The notes: generated by a model from the sequence alone, not told the origin. Shown: positions 1-8,830, counted from the first letter of the stretch. The stretch is 64,000 bases of DNA from Lentzea sp. NBRC 102530 (GCF_030269365.1 NZ_BSTF01000002.1:558001-622000); one strand, 5' to 3'. Made by a program: numbers and translations.

Positions 1-1
1 T

Positions 2-1456
2 GTGGACAGTGACGGCACGGCGGACGACCCGCGCCTGCTCGCCGCGTACCTGGAACTGCCGGCCGAGACCCGCGCCGCGCTGCACGACGCACGAGCCGAG
101 GAACTCGCCGAGTCCGAGGACTTCTCGCTGCGGCTCGGCGCGATCCCGTTCCACCTGGAGCACGGCAGCGACCCGGCGGGAGCCGGCGCGCAGGCGTTGC
201 GGGTGGCGCTGGACCACTGCCACAAGGTCGGGCTCTACCAGGCCGCGGCGGACCACGGGCTGCGCGGCCGGGCGGCGGCGGACCGCGAGACCGACCCGGA
301 CCTGTGGTGGCACCTCACGTTCCAGACGGGCATCGTGCTGGCCGCCGTCGGGCGCGCCGCCGAGGCCGAGACGCTCTACGTCGAGGGCCGCGCCGCCTCC
401 ACGGACGCGGGGGTGCACCTGGAACTGGCCTACTCCACGGCCATGCTGCACGCGCGGCACTACTCCGAGGCCGAACGCGACTACGTGCGCGCACGGGCTT
501 GGATGAACCTCGCCATCGCGCTCGCGTCCCAGCTGACCGACCCGAAGATGGAAGCGTTCCAGTCCGTCTTCACCCGCAACGGCCTCGCGCTGGTCGAGGT
601 CCGCGAGCAGAAGCCGCAGGTGGCGCTCGACCTCGTCAACGAGGGGATCGCGCGGCTCGACCGCGACCTCGAACCGGACGAGCAGGTGCTGCACCGCCTC
701 GTGCTGCGCTACAACCGGGCACAGGTCTACGGCGCGATGGGCAGGCTCGACGAGGCGCTCGCCGACTACAGCTACGTGCTCGAACGCGACCCGAACTTCC
801 CCGAGCACCACTTCAACGTCGGCAACGTGCTGCGCAAGCTCGGCAGGGACGAGGAGGCGATCGAGGCCTACCGCGAGGCGTTGCGGCTCTCGCCGCCGTT
901 CCCCGAGGCCTACTACAACATCGGCGACGCACGGCTGGCGCTCGGCGACGTCGAGGGTGCGATGGCGGACTTCGGTTACGTCATCGAACTCGACCCCAAG
1001 CACGTCGACGCGCGCATCAACCGCGCCGGGCACCTGCTGGCGAACGGCGACGTCGACGGGGCGTGGCGCGATGTCGCCGCCGCGCTGGAGCTGGCCCCGG
1101 ACAACGCGCACCTGTTGTGCCTCAAGGGCCAGCTGCTGGTCGAGCAGGACGAGTACGCGGCGGCCTCCGAGGCGTTGGCGCAGGCGGTGCAGCGCAACGG
1201 CAAGCTGGCCGAGGCGTGGGCGATCCGCGGCTCGATCGCGGTGGCCTCCGGCGAACTGACCGACGCGATCAGCTACCTGAGCCGGGCGTTGACGCTCGAC
1301 GACAACCCGGAGGTCCGCTACAACCGCGCGATCGCCTATGAGGAGTCCGGCGAACTCGCGGCCGCGATCCTCGACTACGACGCGGTGCTCGCGGTGACCG
1401 ACGACGAGGACGCCCGCGAGCGCAGGGAACTCTGCGCCGCGGCGTCGGTCAGCTAG
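2..1456 (+). CDS. Tetratricopeptide-repeat protein, at the window edge
   Basis: The protein has 484 residues if the GTG at base 2 is the start. That codon is at the very edge, so the gene may begin further left. From about residue 236 to the end there are successive TPR units of the pattern YNRAQVYGAMGRLDEALADY, each a pair of helices with small residues at the packing positions. The first 230 residues are helical and TPR-like but diverged. There is no signal peptide or membrane segment, so it is probably a cytoplasmic protein-binding scaffold. It lies 10 nt before the flavin reductase gene and is likely co-transcribed with it. No enzymatic motif is visible and its partner is unknown. Confidence 0.8.
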   Translation: MDSDGTADDPRLLAAYLELPAETRAALHDARAEELAESEDFSLRLGAIPFHLEHGSDPAGAGAQALRVALDHCHKVGLYQAAADHGLRGRAAADRETDPDLWWHLTFQTGIVLAAVGRAAEAETLYVEGRAASTDAGVHLELAYSTAMLHARHYSEAERDYVRARAWMNLAIALASQLTDPKMEAFQSVFTRNGLALVEVREQKPQVALDLVNEGIARLDRDLEPDEQVLHRLVLRYNRAQVYGAMGRLDEALADYSYVLERDPNFPEHHFNVGNVLRKLGRDEEAIEAYREALRLSPPFPEAYYNIGDARLALGDVEGAMADFGYVIELDPKHVDARINRAGHLLANGDVDGAWRDVAAALELAPDNAHLLCLKGQLLVEQDEYAAASEALAQAVQRNGKLAEAWAIRGSIAVASGELTDAISYLSRALTLDDNPEVRYNRAIAYEESGELAAAILDYDAVLAVTDDEDARERRELCAAASVS

Positions 1457-1466
1457 GGGAAACGCC

Positions 1467-1985
1467 GTGACAGCAACGGAGAACGTGGCCACCGGAGCAC
1501 CGGTGGCCGCGTTCACCGACGCCATGAGCCGGCTGGTCTCCGGCCTCGCCGTCGTCACGACGCGGCAGGAGACCGGGCGGCCGTGCGGGCTGCTCGTGTC
1601 CTCGATCTGTTCGTACAGTGTGGATCCACCTTCCGTGCTCGTGGTGGTCGACCACGCGTCGCGGTGCCGCGAGCCCTTGACGCACTGCGCGGAGTTCGGT
1701 GTGCACGTGCTCGGCAGCGCGCAGGAGCGCACGGCGCGGACGTTCGCGAGCCGGGGCGCCGACAAGTTCGCCGAGATCGGGTGGGAGTGGGACGGGTCGG
1801 TGCCCCGCCTCTGCGCCGCGCCGATCTACCTGCGGTGCACCGCTTCCGCCGTGCTGGACCACGGCGATCACACGATCCTGATCGGTGAGGTGACGCGGGC
1901 CGAGGTCCGCGAGGCCGAGCCGCTGGTGTTCTACCGCCGCCTCTTCGACTGGAGGCTAAGGGGAAACGGTGTGCGCCAGCTGTAG
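1467..1985 (+). CDS. Flavin reductase family protein
   Basis: The 172-residue protein has the FMN-binding split-barrel fold of flavin reductases. The block LLVSSICSYSVDPPSVLVVV (about residues 37-56) is the usual flavin-contact region, followed by HVLGSAQERTARTFASR (about 75-91). Such proteins use NAD(P)H to reduce FMN or FAD for a partner monooxygenase. The GTG start at 1467 is supported by AGGGGA at 1455-1460, six bases upstream. It follows the TPR gene closely. Its last 30 bases overlap the end of the convergent SARP gene. No partner oxygenase is next to it in this window, so the pairing is unknown; it could serve a cluster left of the edge. Confidence 0.85.
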   Translation: MTATENVATGAPVAAFTDAMSRLVSGLAVVTTRQETGRPCGLLVSSICSYSVDPPSVLVVVDHASRCREPLTHCAEFGVHVLGSAQERTARTFASRGADKFAEIGWEWDGSVPRLCAAPIYLRCTASAVLDHGDHTILIGEVTRAEVREAEPLVFYRRLFDWRLRGNGVRQL

Positions 1986-2801
1986 CCCGGTGAGCACCCG
2001 TTCGTGCCGGTGCTCCCGGTCGAACGGGTCCTCGCCGTTGAGGATCACCTGGTGCATGGCGCGCAGCCGCGGTCCCGGTTCGATCCCGGCCTGACTCGTG
2101 AGCAGCCGGTACGCCCGCGCGTAGGCCGTCAACGCGTCCGCCCGGCGTTCCGCCTGGCACAGCGCCAGCATCAGCTGTTCGTGGAAGCGTTCCCACAACG
2201 GGTAGGTCCGGCACAGCTCCTCGAGGTCGAACACGGCCTGGTGCCCGTCGCCGTTGCACAGCATCACGTCGAACCTGTTGCGCAGCAGTTCGAGGTACTC
2301 CTTCTCCAGCCGCGCGATGTCGTGCTCGAAGATGCCGGTCTCGCGCAGGTCCGCGAGCGGGGCGCCGCGCCACAACGCCAGCGCGGCGGCGAACTTCTCC
2401 CGCGCGTACCGGCAGTCGTTGGTGGACATGGCCAGTTGCCCCTGACGCGCCAGTTCGCGGAACCTGGTCAGGTCGAGCTGGTCGGGGTCCAGGCTGAGGA
2501 CGTAGCCCGAGGGGCGGGTGTTGAGCACGGGGTGCGTGGTGCGCGAGTTCCAGCCGGGGGCGAGGACGCGCCGCACCGACGTGACGTACCCGTGCAGCGC
2601 GGCGATCGCGGACCTGGGCGCGCCCCGCGTCCACAGCTGGTCCACGATGCGACTCGTCGGCACGAACTCGTTGGCGTGCAAGGCGAGCAACGCCAGCAGC
2701 GCGCGCTGCTTCAACGCCGTCGGCGTGCACCGGCGGCTGCCCCGCGTCACCTCGAACGTGCCGAGGACCCGGAACCGCGGCGGTTCTTCTCCCGTTGTCA
2801 C
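1956..2801 (-). CDS. SARP-type transcriptional regulator (AfsR/BTAD family)
   Basis: The 281-residue protein has an N-terminal OmpR-type winged helix (about residues 10-100, including ALKQRALLALLALHANEFVP and the GYVTSVRRVLAP segment). A bacterial transcriptional activation domain made of TPR-like helices follows (about 105-250). This is the short SARP architecture without an NTPase domain. SARPs usually activate secondary-metabolite genes by binding direct repeats near -35 boxes. The GTG start is preceded by GGGAGG about 11 bases away, slightly far. It reads away from the esterase and converges on the flavin reductase. Its target is not evident; a cluster left of this window is possible. Confidence 0.88.
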   Translation of the reverse strand: MTTGEEPPRFRVLGTFEVTRGSRRCTPTALKQRALLALLALHANEFVPTSRIVDQLWTRGAPRSAIAALHGYVTSVRRVLAPGWNSRTTHPVLNTRPSGYVLSLDPDQLDLTRFRELARQGQLAMSTNDCRYAREKFAAALALWRGAPLADLRETGIFEHDIARLEKEYLELLRNRFDVMLCNGDGHQAVFDLEELCRTYPLWERFHEQLMLALCQAERRADALTAYARAYRLLTSQAGIEPGPRLRAMHQVILNGEDPFDREHRHERVLTGLQLAHTVSP

Positions 2802-2894
2802 GTGAATCGCCGCCTCCCGGTATGTCCGACTCCGAGAGTGTTCATCAGGCGACGGTCAGTTAGATAGTGGTCACCTCGAAACTGCCGGTCCGTC

Positions 2895-4106
2895 TTATGG
2901 CACACCCCGCCAGGTGATCGGGAGGCCGTGCGTCGGGCCGGGGATCCCGTTCCTGGCAAAGGAGATCCACGAGGAGCGCAGTGCGCGGCCGAACTGCTTC
3001 ACGTGCTCCCACGGCGTCTGTCCGAGCATGGGCGAACCGGCCCAGGCCCGTGCGGACCCCAGCAGGAGCGGCAACTCGACGCAGTGCGTGGCCCCGTAGG
3101 CGGAGCCGGCCGGGCGCCAGGCGTTGTAGTAGGTGAACACCCGCGCGCCGCGTTCCTCCACGCGCCGGGCGAAGTCGGGGTCCGCGAACACGCCGCCGGT
3201 GCGGTCGCCGCCGAACGCCGTCATCTCGTCGGCGTTCCACCCGTGAACGATCTCGACACCGGTCAAGTCCTGTGGCTCCCACGGCGTGACGACCGGCCGG
3301 AACGGCATGGACACACCTCGGTAACGCCCGGCGACGTGTGCCTGGGCCGCGAGCAGGTCGGCGGGGGAGCGGGAGTGCACGAGTCCGCGCAGCAGCGCGC
3401 TGAACGCGGTACCGGTCCCGGCGGCCTCGTTGTGGGCCAACGGTTCGACGCCGTGCGGCAGGCTCTGCAACACCGCGCGCCGGAACAACCGCTCGGGGTG
3501 GTCGAGCAGCAGCAGGGCCGACAGCGCGCCCGCCGACTGCCCGAACACCGTCACCTGCCCGGGGTCGCCGCCGAAGCGGGCGATGTTGTCGCGCACCCAC
3601 CGCAACGCCTCGGCCTGGTCGAGCAGGCCGAGGTTGCCGTCGCTCACGTCCTGCGCGACGAGGAAACCCAACGCGCCCAAACGGTAGTTGACGCTCACCA
3701 CCACGACATCGCCCTCTGCGGACAACGCCGACCCGTCGTACCAGTCGAGCAGGCCCGCCCCGCTGCTGAACCCGCCGCCGTGCAGCCACACCAGCACCGG
3801 GCGCCTGCCGTTGTCGAGCGCGGGTGTCGAGATCGACAGGTTCAGGCAGTCCTCGCCCTGCGGCCGCGGATCGAGCGGCGGCCCCATCACGGCCTCGAGC
3901 CGCGAGCGCGGCTGCGGGCAGATCTGTCCGGAGGATTTCTCGGTGCGTGCGCGCACGGGTGGGGCGAAGCGGGCAGCGGTGGCGTAGCGCAGGGGACCGG
4001 TTCGGACTGTCACCGGACCACCGTCGCGCCTCGCGTCCTGCACGGCAAATGCGGATTCCGGCAGCCGGTATAGCCGTGCGGGCATGGCGAGGGCGCTGAT
4101 CGGCAT
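2895..4106 (-). CDS. Type-B carboxylesterase
   Basis: The 403-residue alpha/beta-hydrolase belongs to the carboxylesterase type B family. It has the oxyanion-hole segment VLVWLHGGGF and the nucleophile elbow GQSAG (Ser near residue 190). The acid is probably the Glu of NADEM (near 294) and the base the His of GATHCVEL (near 340). The family usually runs about 500 residues, so this is a short member. No signal peptide is visible. A second in-frame ATG at 4085 is an alternative start. It should hydrolyse carboxylic esters; the substrate is unknown. It is divergent from the transporter at 4180 and reads toward the SARP gene. Confidence 0.85.
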   Translation of the reverse strand: MPISALAMPARLYRLPESAFAVQDARRDGGPVTVRTGPLRYATAARFAPPVRARTEKSSGQICPQPRSRLEAVMGPPLDPRPQGEDCLNLSISTPALDNGRRPVLVWLHGGGFSSGAGLLDWYDGSALSAEGDVVVVSVNYRLGALGFLVAQDVSDGNLGLLDQAEALRWVRDNIARFGGDPGQVTVFGQSAGALSALLLLDHPERLFRRAVLQSLPHGVEPLAHNEAAGTGTAFSALLRGLVHSRSPADLLAAQAHVAGRYRGVSMPFRPVVTPWEPQDLTGVEIVHGWNADEMTAFGGDRTGGVFADPDFARRVEERGARVFTYYNAWRPAGSAYGATHCVELPLLLGSARAWAGSPMLGQTPWEHVKQFGRALRSSWISFARNGIPGPTHGLPITWRGVP

Positions 4107-4179
4107 TTGTGCGGCTGTGCGACCGGGGTCACGCTTTCGGCCAACACAACCCCGTCAACCCCGACCCGGGCAGGCCACC

Positions 4180-5481
4180 ATGAGTGAACGAGGCGCCACG
4201 TCGCAACGGAAGGTCGCGCTCGCGACACTCACCGGCGCGACGCTGGAGTGGTACGACTTCTTCCTGTACGGCACGGCTTCCGCGCTGATCTTCAACAAGC
4301 AGTTCTTCCCGTCGCTGTCCCCGGCGGCGGGCACGCTGGCCGCGTTCAGCACGTTCGCCGTCGGGTTCATCGCCCGCCCGCTCGGCGGCCTCGTCTTCGG
4401 CCACTACGGCGACCGCATCGGCCGCAAGATGACGCTCGTGGTGTCGTTGGTGCTGATGGGAATCGGTTCGACGCTCATCGGCGTGCTGCCCGGCTTCGCC
4501 ACCATCGGCGTGTGGGCCCCGATCCTGCTGGTCGCGTTGCGCGTCGTGCAGGGCATCGGCCTCGGCGGCGAGAACGCCGGCGCGAACCTGATGGCCCTGG
4601 AACACGCGCCGCCGGACCAGCGCAACCGCTACGCGGGCTTCCCCCAGATGGGCACGCCGGCCGGTCTGGTGCTGGCCAAGACCGTCTTCCTGATCACCAG
4701 CACGGTGATGCCCGCCGCGGCCTTCACGTCGTGGGGCTGGCGGATCCCGTTCCTGCTCAGCGCCGCGCTGGTCGTCGTCGGCCTGGTCATCCGCCTGCGC
4801 GTGACCGAGACCCCGTCGTTCGCGAAGGCCGTCGAACGCCACGAGATCGTGCGCTTCCCCCTGAAGGAGGCGCTGTCCGTCGGCGCGGGCAAGCTCGTGC
4901 CGACCCTGGTGCTCAGCATCGCGAACTCCGCCGTGGCGTACCTGTTCCTGGTGTTCAGCCTCTCCTACGGCACCGCGCAACTGGGGCTGAACCGGCAGTT
5001 CCTGCTGATCACCGTGACCGTGGCGGCTGCCTTGTGGTTCCTCACGATTCCGGTGTGGACGTCCATTGCGGACCGTCGCGGGCGGCGCGGCATGTTCGTG
5101 TGGGGTTCGGTGGCGCTGCTGGTGTGGGCGGCCGCGTTCTTCCCGTTGCTCAACACGAAGAACACGGCCGTCATCGTGCTGGCCCTGGTCGGCATGGGCC
5201 TGATCATCCCGGTCACCCACTGCGTGCAGGGAGCGATCGTCGCGGACACGTTCTCGGCGAACGTCCGCTACTCCGGCTCGTCCCTGCTGCTGCAACTCGC
5301 GGCGCTGCTCGGCGGCGGCCTGGCGCCGCTGGTGTCCACCGCGATCCTGAACGAGACCGGTGCCACGACCGGCGTCAGCGCCTACATCACGGCGGTGTGC
5401 GCGCTGAGCCTGCTGGCCGCCGTACTGGCGTTCCGGACGTCACCGGTCTCGCGCAGGGTGGACGCTCCGGTCACCGCCTAG
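4180..5481 (+). CDS. MFS transporter, metabolite:H+ symporter type
   Basis: The 433-residue protein has about 12 membrane segments. GATLEWYDFFLYG in the first segment is the hallmark of the metabolite:H+ symporter branch (dicarboxylate, proline/betaine and shikimate carriers). The loop motif GHYGDRIGRKMTL between segments 2 and 3 is the MFS signature. I chose the ATG at 4180 because the protein then starts just before the family's conserved first helix; an upstream in-frame ATG at 4084 would overlap the divergent esterase. The substrate is probably a small organic acid or betaine. Its stop overlaps the end of the convergent peroxidase gene by 4 bp. Confidence 0.88.
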   Translation: MSERGATSQRKVALATLTGATLEWYDFFLYGTASALIFNKQFFPSLSPAAGTLAAFSTFAVGFIARPLGGLVFGHYGDRIGRKMTLVVSLVLMGIGSTLIGVLPGFATIGVWAPILLVALRVVQGIGLGGENAGANLMALEHAPPDQRNRYAGFPQMGTPAGLVLAKTVFLITSTVMPAAAFTSWGWRIPFLLSAALVVVGLVIRLRVTETPSFAKAVERHEIVRFPLKEALSVGAGKLVPTLVLSIANSAVAYLFLVFSLSYGTAQLGLNRQFLLITVTVAAALWFLTIPVWTSIADRRGRRGMFVWGSVALLVWAAAFFPLLNTKNTAVIVLALVGMGLIIPVTHCVQGAIVADTFSANVRYSGSSLLLQLAALLGGGLAPLVSTAILNETGATTGVSAYITAVCALSLLAAVLAFRTSPVSRRVDAPVTA

Positions 5482-5963
5482 CGCAGGGCGGCCTCGATCG
5501 CCTCGGTGATCGAGGCGTCCTCGGGCTCGGTGCGCGGGCGGAACCGGCCGAGCACCTGCCCGTCCCGCGAGACCAGGAACTTCTCGAAGTTCCACTGGAC
5601 GTCACCGGCGGTGCCGTCGGCGTCGGCGTGCTGGGTCAGCTCCCGGTAGACCGGGTGCTGGTCCGGGCCGTTGACCTCGATCTTCTCGAACAGCGGGAAC
5701 GACACCCCGTAGGTCGTGGAGCAGAACGTGGCGATCTCCTCCGACGTGCCCGGCTCCTGGCCCATGAACTGGTTGCACGGGAAGCCGACCACGGAGAAGC
5801 CCTCGGCCCCGTACTTCTCCTGCAGCCGCTCCAGGCCCGCGTACTGCGGGGTGAGGCCGCAGCGCGAGGCGACGTTGACGACGAGCGCGACCTTCCCCTT
5901 GAGCGCGCCGAGGTCGCCGGGCTCGCCCGCGAGGGTGTGGACCGGGATGTCGTAGATCTCCAT
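5478..5963 (-). CDS. Glutathione peroxidase family (thiol peroxidase)
   Basis: The 161-residue thioredoxin-fold peroxidase has the catalytic Cys35 in NVASRCGLTPQY, the FPCNQF motif with Cys63, Gln69 in GQEPG, and Trp124-Asn125 in QWNFEKF. These make up the conserved catalytic set. It uses Cys rather than selenocysteine. Actinomycetes generally lack glutathione, so thioredoxin or mycothiol-linked reductants are more likely electron donors; Cys63 could be the resolving residue. There is no signal sequence, so it acts in the cytoplasm against hydrogen peroxide or lipid hydroperoxides. It is monocistronic and converges on the transporter gene. Confidence 0.93.
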   Translation of the reverse strand: MEIYDIPVHTLAGEPGDLGALKGKVALVVNVASRCGLTPQYAGLERLQEKYGAEGFSVVGFPCNQFMGQEPGTSEEIATFCSTTYGVSFPLFEKIEVNGPDQHPVYRELTQHADADGTAGDVQWNFEKFLVSRDGQVLGRFRPRTEPEDASITEAIEAALR

Positions 5964-6064
5964 GACTCGAACCTAGTTGATGGGGCAGAGCCGTTACACA
6001 ACCAGCACACAACGTGCACGTCGCGCGTGCGGTCCGGCGACATCGCTCCGTCAGGCTCGGTGTC

Positions 6065-6619
6065 GTGGCTGGTAAGGGACTGTGGATCGCGGTAGTGGTG
6101 GTGGCGGTGCTCGCGGGGTGCTCGCCGGGAAGTTCGCCGGGCGGCGCGACCGGCGCGGGGGTGGATGCCGGTGCGCCGAGCGGGAGGGCTGTCGCCGGGG
6201 ACGGCAGCATCCCCGAGGGGCAGAGCATCTCGCTGGACGACGACCAGCACGCCGCGATCGCCAACCTCGACCCCGCGCTGCTCGCGGCGGTGCGCAAGGC
6301 GGCGGCGGACGCGAAGAGCCGCGTGGAGTTCCGGGTGACGTCCGGGTGGCGCAGCAAGGAGTACCAGCAGCGGTTGCTGGACCAGGCCATCGACCTCTAC
6401 CGCAGCGAGGAGGAGGCGTTGCGGTGGGTGCACCCGCCGGACAAGTCCGCGCACGTCACGGGCAAGGCCATCGACATCGGGCCGACGAACGCCGACGACT
6501 GGCTCATCCAGCACGGCTCCGACTACGGGCTGTGCCAGGCCTACGCCAACGAGATGTGGCACTTCGAGCTGCTCACGACGCCGGGCGAGCCGTGCCCGCA
6601 GCCGAAGAGCAACGCCTGA
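6065..6619 (+). CDS. VanY-like D-Ala-D-Ala carboxypeptidase lipoprotein
   Basis: From the GTG at 6065 the protein has 184 residues. It begins with a short hydrophobic signal ending in the lipobox VLAGC, so it should be a membrane-anchored lipoprotein. The LAS/VanY metallopeptidase signature is clear: SGWRSKEYQQ, then SAHVTGKAIDI (the S-x-H-x-x-G-x-A-x-D zinc motif), then the MWHFEL zinc and base motif. The family trims terminal D-Ala from cell-wall peptides. An in-frame ATG at 6014 would add 17 arginine-rich residues before the signal and fits a lipoprotein less well. It stands alone between the peroxidase and the PaaX gene; no glycopeptide-resistance genes are next to it. Confidence 0.88.
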   Translation: MAGKGLWIAVVVVAVLAGCSPGSSPGGATGAGVDAGAPSGRAVAGDGSIPEGQSISLDDDQHAAIANLDPALLAAVRKAAADAKSRVEFRVTSGWRSKEYQQRLLDQAIDLYRSEEEALRWVHPPDKSAHVTGKAIDIGPTNADDWLIQHGSDYGLCQAYANEMWHFELLTTPGEPCPQPKSNA

Positions 6620-6623
6620 CCGG

Positions 6624-7451
6624 TCAGCTGCGGTGGATCACGGTCTGCGCGTGCTCGCGGGCCGGGGCGCTCAGCGTCGTGTTGAGCTGCTCGAACAACG
6701 CCTCCGCCGTCACGCCGTTCCACCCCGGCGGCAGCAGCGACAACGGCAGGCCCGGGTCGCTGTACGGCAGGCGGCGCCACGCGGTGAGCATCGGCACGTA
6801 CAGCTGGAACGCCTGTTCCGGCGTGGTGGCGCCGGCGTCGACGAACGGGCGGTGGCGGCGCAGGAAGTCCGCGTAGAGGTCCGCGAGTTCGTCGAGGTCC
6901 CACCAGGTGCGCACCTTGGAGCGCAGGTCGCCGAACGCGAAGTGCTGACCGGTGAAGATGTCGACGTACTCGGCCAGGCCGCGGCGTTCCAGGGTGCGGC
7001 GGGTCTCGGTGGCGAGGTTGCCGGGCGCGACCCACACGCCCGGTGCGGCGGTGCCGAAGCCGAGCTGGGTGAGGCTGGTGCGCAGGGCGTGCCGCTTGTC
7101 GCGTTCGGACTCCGGCACCGAGAACACCACGACCAGCCAGCCGTCTTCGGCGGTGGCGCGGCGGCGTTCGAAGATGCGGGTGTCGCCCTCGGCCAGGGTT
7201 TCGAGGGTGGATTCGGCCAGCACGTAGCCGGCGGCGCCGTCGCGGCGTTCGGCCACGACGACACCCCGGCGCTTCAACCGCGAGATCGACGAGCGGACCG
7301 CCTGGCCCTCGACGCCCAGGTCGGCCATGAGCTGCACGACCGACGCCACGGAGAGCCAGTTGTGCTCCGTGCGCGCGTAGAGGCCGAAGATCGTGATGAT
7401 GAGCGGGCCCAGCCGGTCGCGTACGGCGGGAGCCGCGGCTTCGACGGTCAT
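6624..7451 (-). CDS. PaaX-family transcriptional regulator
   Basis: The 275-residue protein has the PaaX architecture: an N-terminal winged helix (about residues 10-90, with SSISRLKRRGVVVAERR), a central domain and a C-terminal PaaX domain. PaaX proteins are repressors released by aryl-CoA thioesters; phenylacetyl-CoA is the classic effector. Here it is the last gene of the leftward group, 31 nt after the FAH-family gene. The divergent group encodes an aryl-CoA ligase and an aryl-CoA monooxygenase, so an aryl-CoA effector is likely. The target is probably the 40-bp divergent promoter near 8830-8869. Confidence 0.88.
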   Translation of the reverse strand: MTVEAAAPAVRDRLGPLIITIFGLYARTEHNWLSVASVVQLMADLGVEGQAVRSSISRLKRRGVVVAERRDGAAGYVLAESTLETLAEGDTRIFERRRATAEDGWLVVVFSVPESERDKRHALRTSLTQLGFGTAAPGVWVAPGNLATETRRTLERRGLAEYVDIFTGQHFAFGDLRSKVRTWWDLDELADLYADFLRRHRPFVDAGATTPEQAFQLYVPMLTAWRRLPYSDPGLPLSLLPPGWNGVTAEALFEQLNTTLSAPAREHAQTVIHRS

Positions 7452-7482
7452 GTCCGCGACGTTCAGCGGTCTTCCTCCTTGA

Positions 7483-8355
7483 TCAGGTCGCGAGCTTAAC
7501 GCCCGGGCTCGCGAGGTCCGTCAGCGTGACGGTGTTGCGCAGCTCGCCGAGCCCGCTGACCCGCGTCACGACCACGTCGCCGTCCTGCAGGAACACCTGC
7601 GGCTCGCGGGCGTTGCCGACCCCGCTCGGGGTGCCGGTCAGGATCACGTCCCCGGCGCGCAGCGTCATGCCCTGGCTGAGTTCGGCGATGATCTGCGCGA
7701 ACGGGAACGCCATCTGCGCGCTCGACGCGTCCTGCACCAGCACCCCGTTGAGCTCGCACCGCACCCGCAACGCCGTGAGGTCCGCGATCTCGTCGAGGGT
7801 GGTCAGCCACGGGCCGAGCGGCATGGTGGCGTCGAGGCTCTTGCCCTTGAGCCACTGGCCGCCGTGCGCGCGTTGCAGGTCGCGCTGCGAGACGTCGTTG
7901 GCGACGAGGAACCCGAAGACGTGGTCGAGCGCCTTCTCCTCGGGGATCGAACGGCCGTCCAGGCCGATGACCATCGCGATCTCCGCTTCGTAGTCCCATT
8001 GCCGGGACACGGTCGGGTCGAACGCGATCGGGTCGGACGGGCCGATCACGGTGTCCGGGCCCTTGGTGAAGAACGTCGGCCGCAGCGGGCGGGACGCCGG
8101 GTCCTGGCCCTCGCGCTTGCCCGCCGACTCCTCGAAGTGGTCCCAGTAGTTCCAGCCGGTGCACAGGACGTCCCGGTTGAAGCGCCCCACCGGGGACAGC
8201 AGGCCGTCCAGTGGCACGACCTCGCCGGTGAGCTCGACGGGCGCGCCGCGCACCACCTCGTCCACCGAGACGGACATCAGCGAGACGACACGGTCCGCCT
8301 CGTCGACGACACCCCCGCGGCGCACACCGCCGACGGACACAGACGCGAGCTTCAC
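7483..8355 (-). CDS. Fumarylacetoacetate hydrolase (FAH) family protein
   Basis: I place the start at GTG 8355 because GGAGGGG lies about seven bases upstream; this gives 290 residues. The FAH fold follows a small N-terminal domain. The acidic metal-site residues are in YEAEIAMVIG and the NDVSQRDLQ segment, and the TGTPSGVG loop is present. Family members include fumarylpyruvate hydrolase, acylpyruvases, 4-oxalocrotonate decarboxylase and 2-hydroxydienoate hydratase/isomerase. It therefore fits a late step after aromatic ring cleavage. It is between the RidA-like gene (57-nt gap) and paaX-like gene (31-nt gap). The exact reaction cannot be assigned from sequence. Confidence 0.88.
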   Translation of the reverse strand: MKLASVSVGGVRRGGVVDEADRVVSLMSVSVDEVVRGAPVELTGEVVPLDGLLSPVGRFNRDVLCTGWNYWDHFEESAGKREGQDPASRPLRPTFFTKGPDTVIGPSDPIAFDPTVSRQWDYEAEIAMVIGLDGRSIPEEKALDHVFGFLVANDVSQRDLQRAHGGQWLKGKSLDATMPLGPWLTTLDEIADLTALRVRCELNGVLVQDASSAQMAFPFAQIIAELSQGMTLRAGDVILTGTPSGVGNAREPQVFLQDGDVVVTRVSGLGELRNTVTLTDLASPGVKLAT

Positions 8356-8412
8356 TCCGGCACCCCTCCGATATCGCGTGAACATTTCGGTGATCGTGGA
8401 AACGACATCGAT

Positions 8413-8829
8413 TCAGGTGGGCCTGACGAGGCGTTCCTCCGGGATCACCGCGACGCCGAGGATCTCGATGAGCGCCTCCGGCTGCCACAGCGCGGTGCAG
8501 CCGATGCCCGCCATCGCCGGGTAGACCGGTCCGGCGAGCTCGCGCCACACCTTGCCGATCTCCTTGCCGTGCGCCTGGTAGTCCGGGATGTCGGTGAGGT
8601 AGATCGTGATGCTGACCAGGTCCTCCGGCTCGCCGCCGGCCGCGCGCAACGTCGTCAGGACGTTGCCGAACGCCTGGCGGAACTGCTCGACGATGCCGCC
8701 CGGAACGATCCTCATGTCCGCGTCCAGCGCGGTCTGGCCGCCCAGGTGCAGCGTCGTGCCGGACAGCGTGCCGTGGGAGTAGCCGCTCGGTGCCGGGAGG
8801 CCGGCCGGGTTCACTGCCAAAGGCTTCAT
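8413..8829 (-). CDS. RidA/YjgF-family protein lacking the usual active-site Arg
   Basis: From ATG 8829 the protein has 138 residues, the normal RidA length; a longer reading frame upstream overlaps the divergent cupin gene. The fold is recognisable in VEQFRQAFGNVLTTLRAAGG and the C-terminal IEILGVAVIP. RidA enzymes hydrolyse reactive enamines and imines using an Arg in a YPAR-type motif. Here that stretch reads YPAMAGIG, so the Arg is missing, while the Glu in IEI is kept. Enamine deamination is therefore uncertain. It is the first gene of the leftward group with the FAH and PaaX genes. No clear Shine-Dalgarno sequence is present, so a short or absent leader is possible. Confidence 0.87.
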   Translation of the reverse strand: MKPLAVNPAGLPAPSGYSHGTLSGTTLHLGGQTALDADMRIVPGGIVEQFRQAFGNVLTTLRAAGGEPEDLVSITIYLTDIPDYQAHGKEIGKVWRELAGPVYPAMAGIGCTALWQPEALIEILGVAVIPEERLVRPT

Positions 8830-8830
8830 G

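Noticed and set aside
1969-2094. Possible Cys- and Ser-rich 41-residue peptide (GTG at 1969) after an AGGGGAAACG-like ribosome site
   Set aside because: It is entirely antisense to the conserved C-terminal part of the SARP gene, and the ribosome site lies inside the flavin reductase codons. The Cys-rich start is explained by antisense codon bias.
4084-4179. Longer N-terminus for the MHS transporter
   Set aside because: It would overlap the divergent esterase and add residues before the family's conserved first helix; ATG 4180 is simpler.
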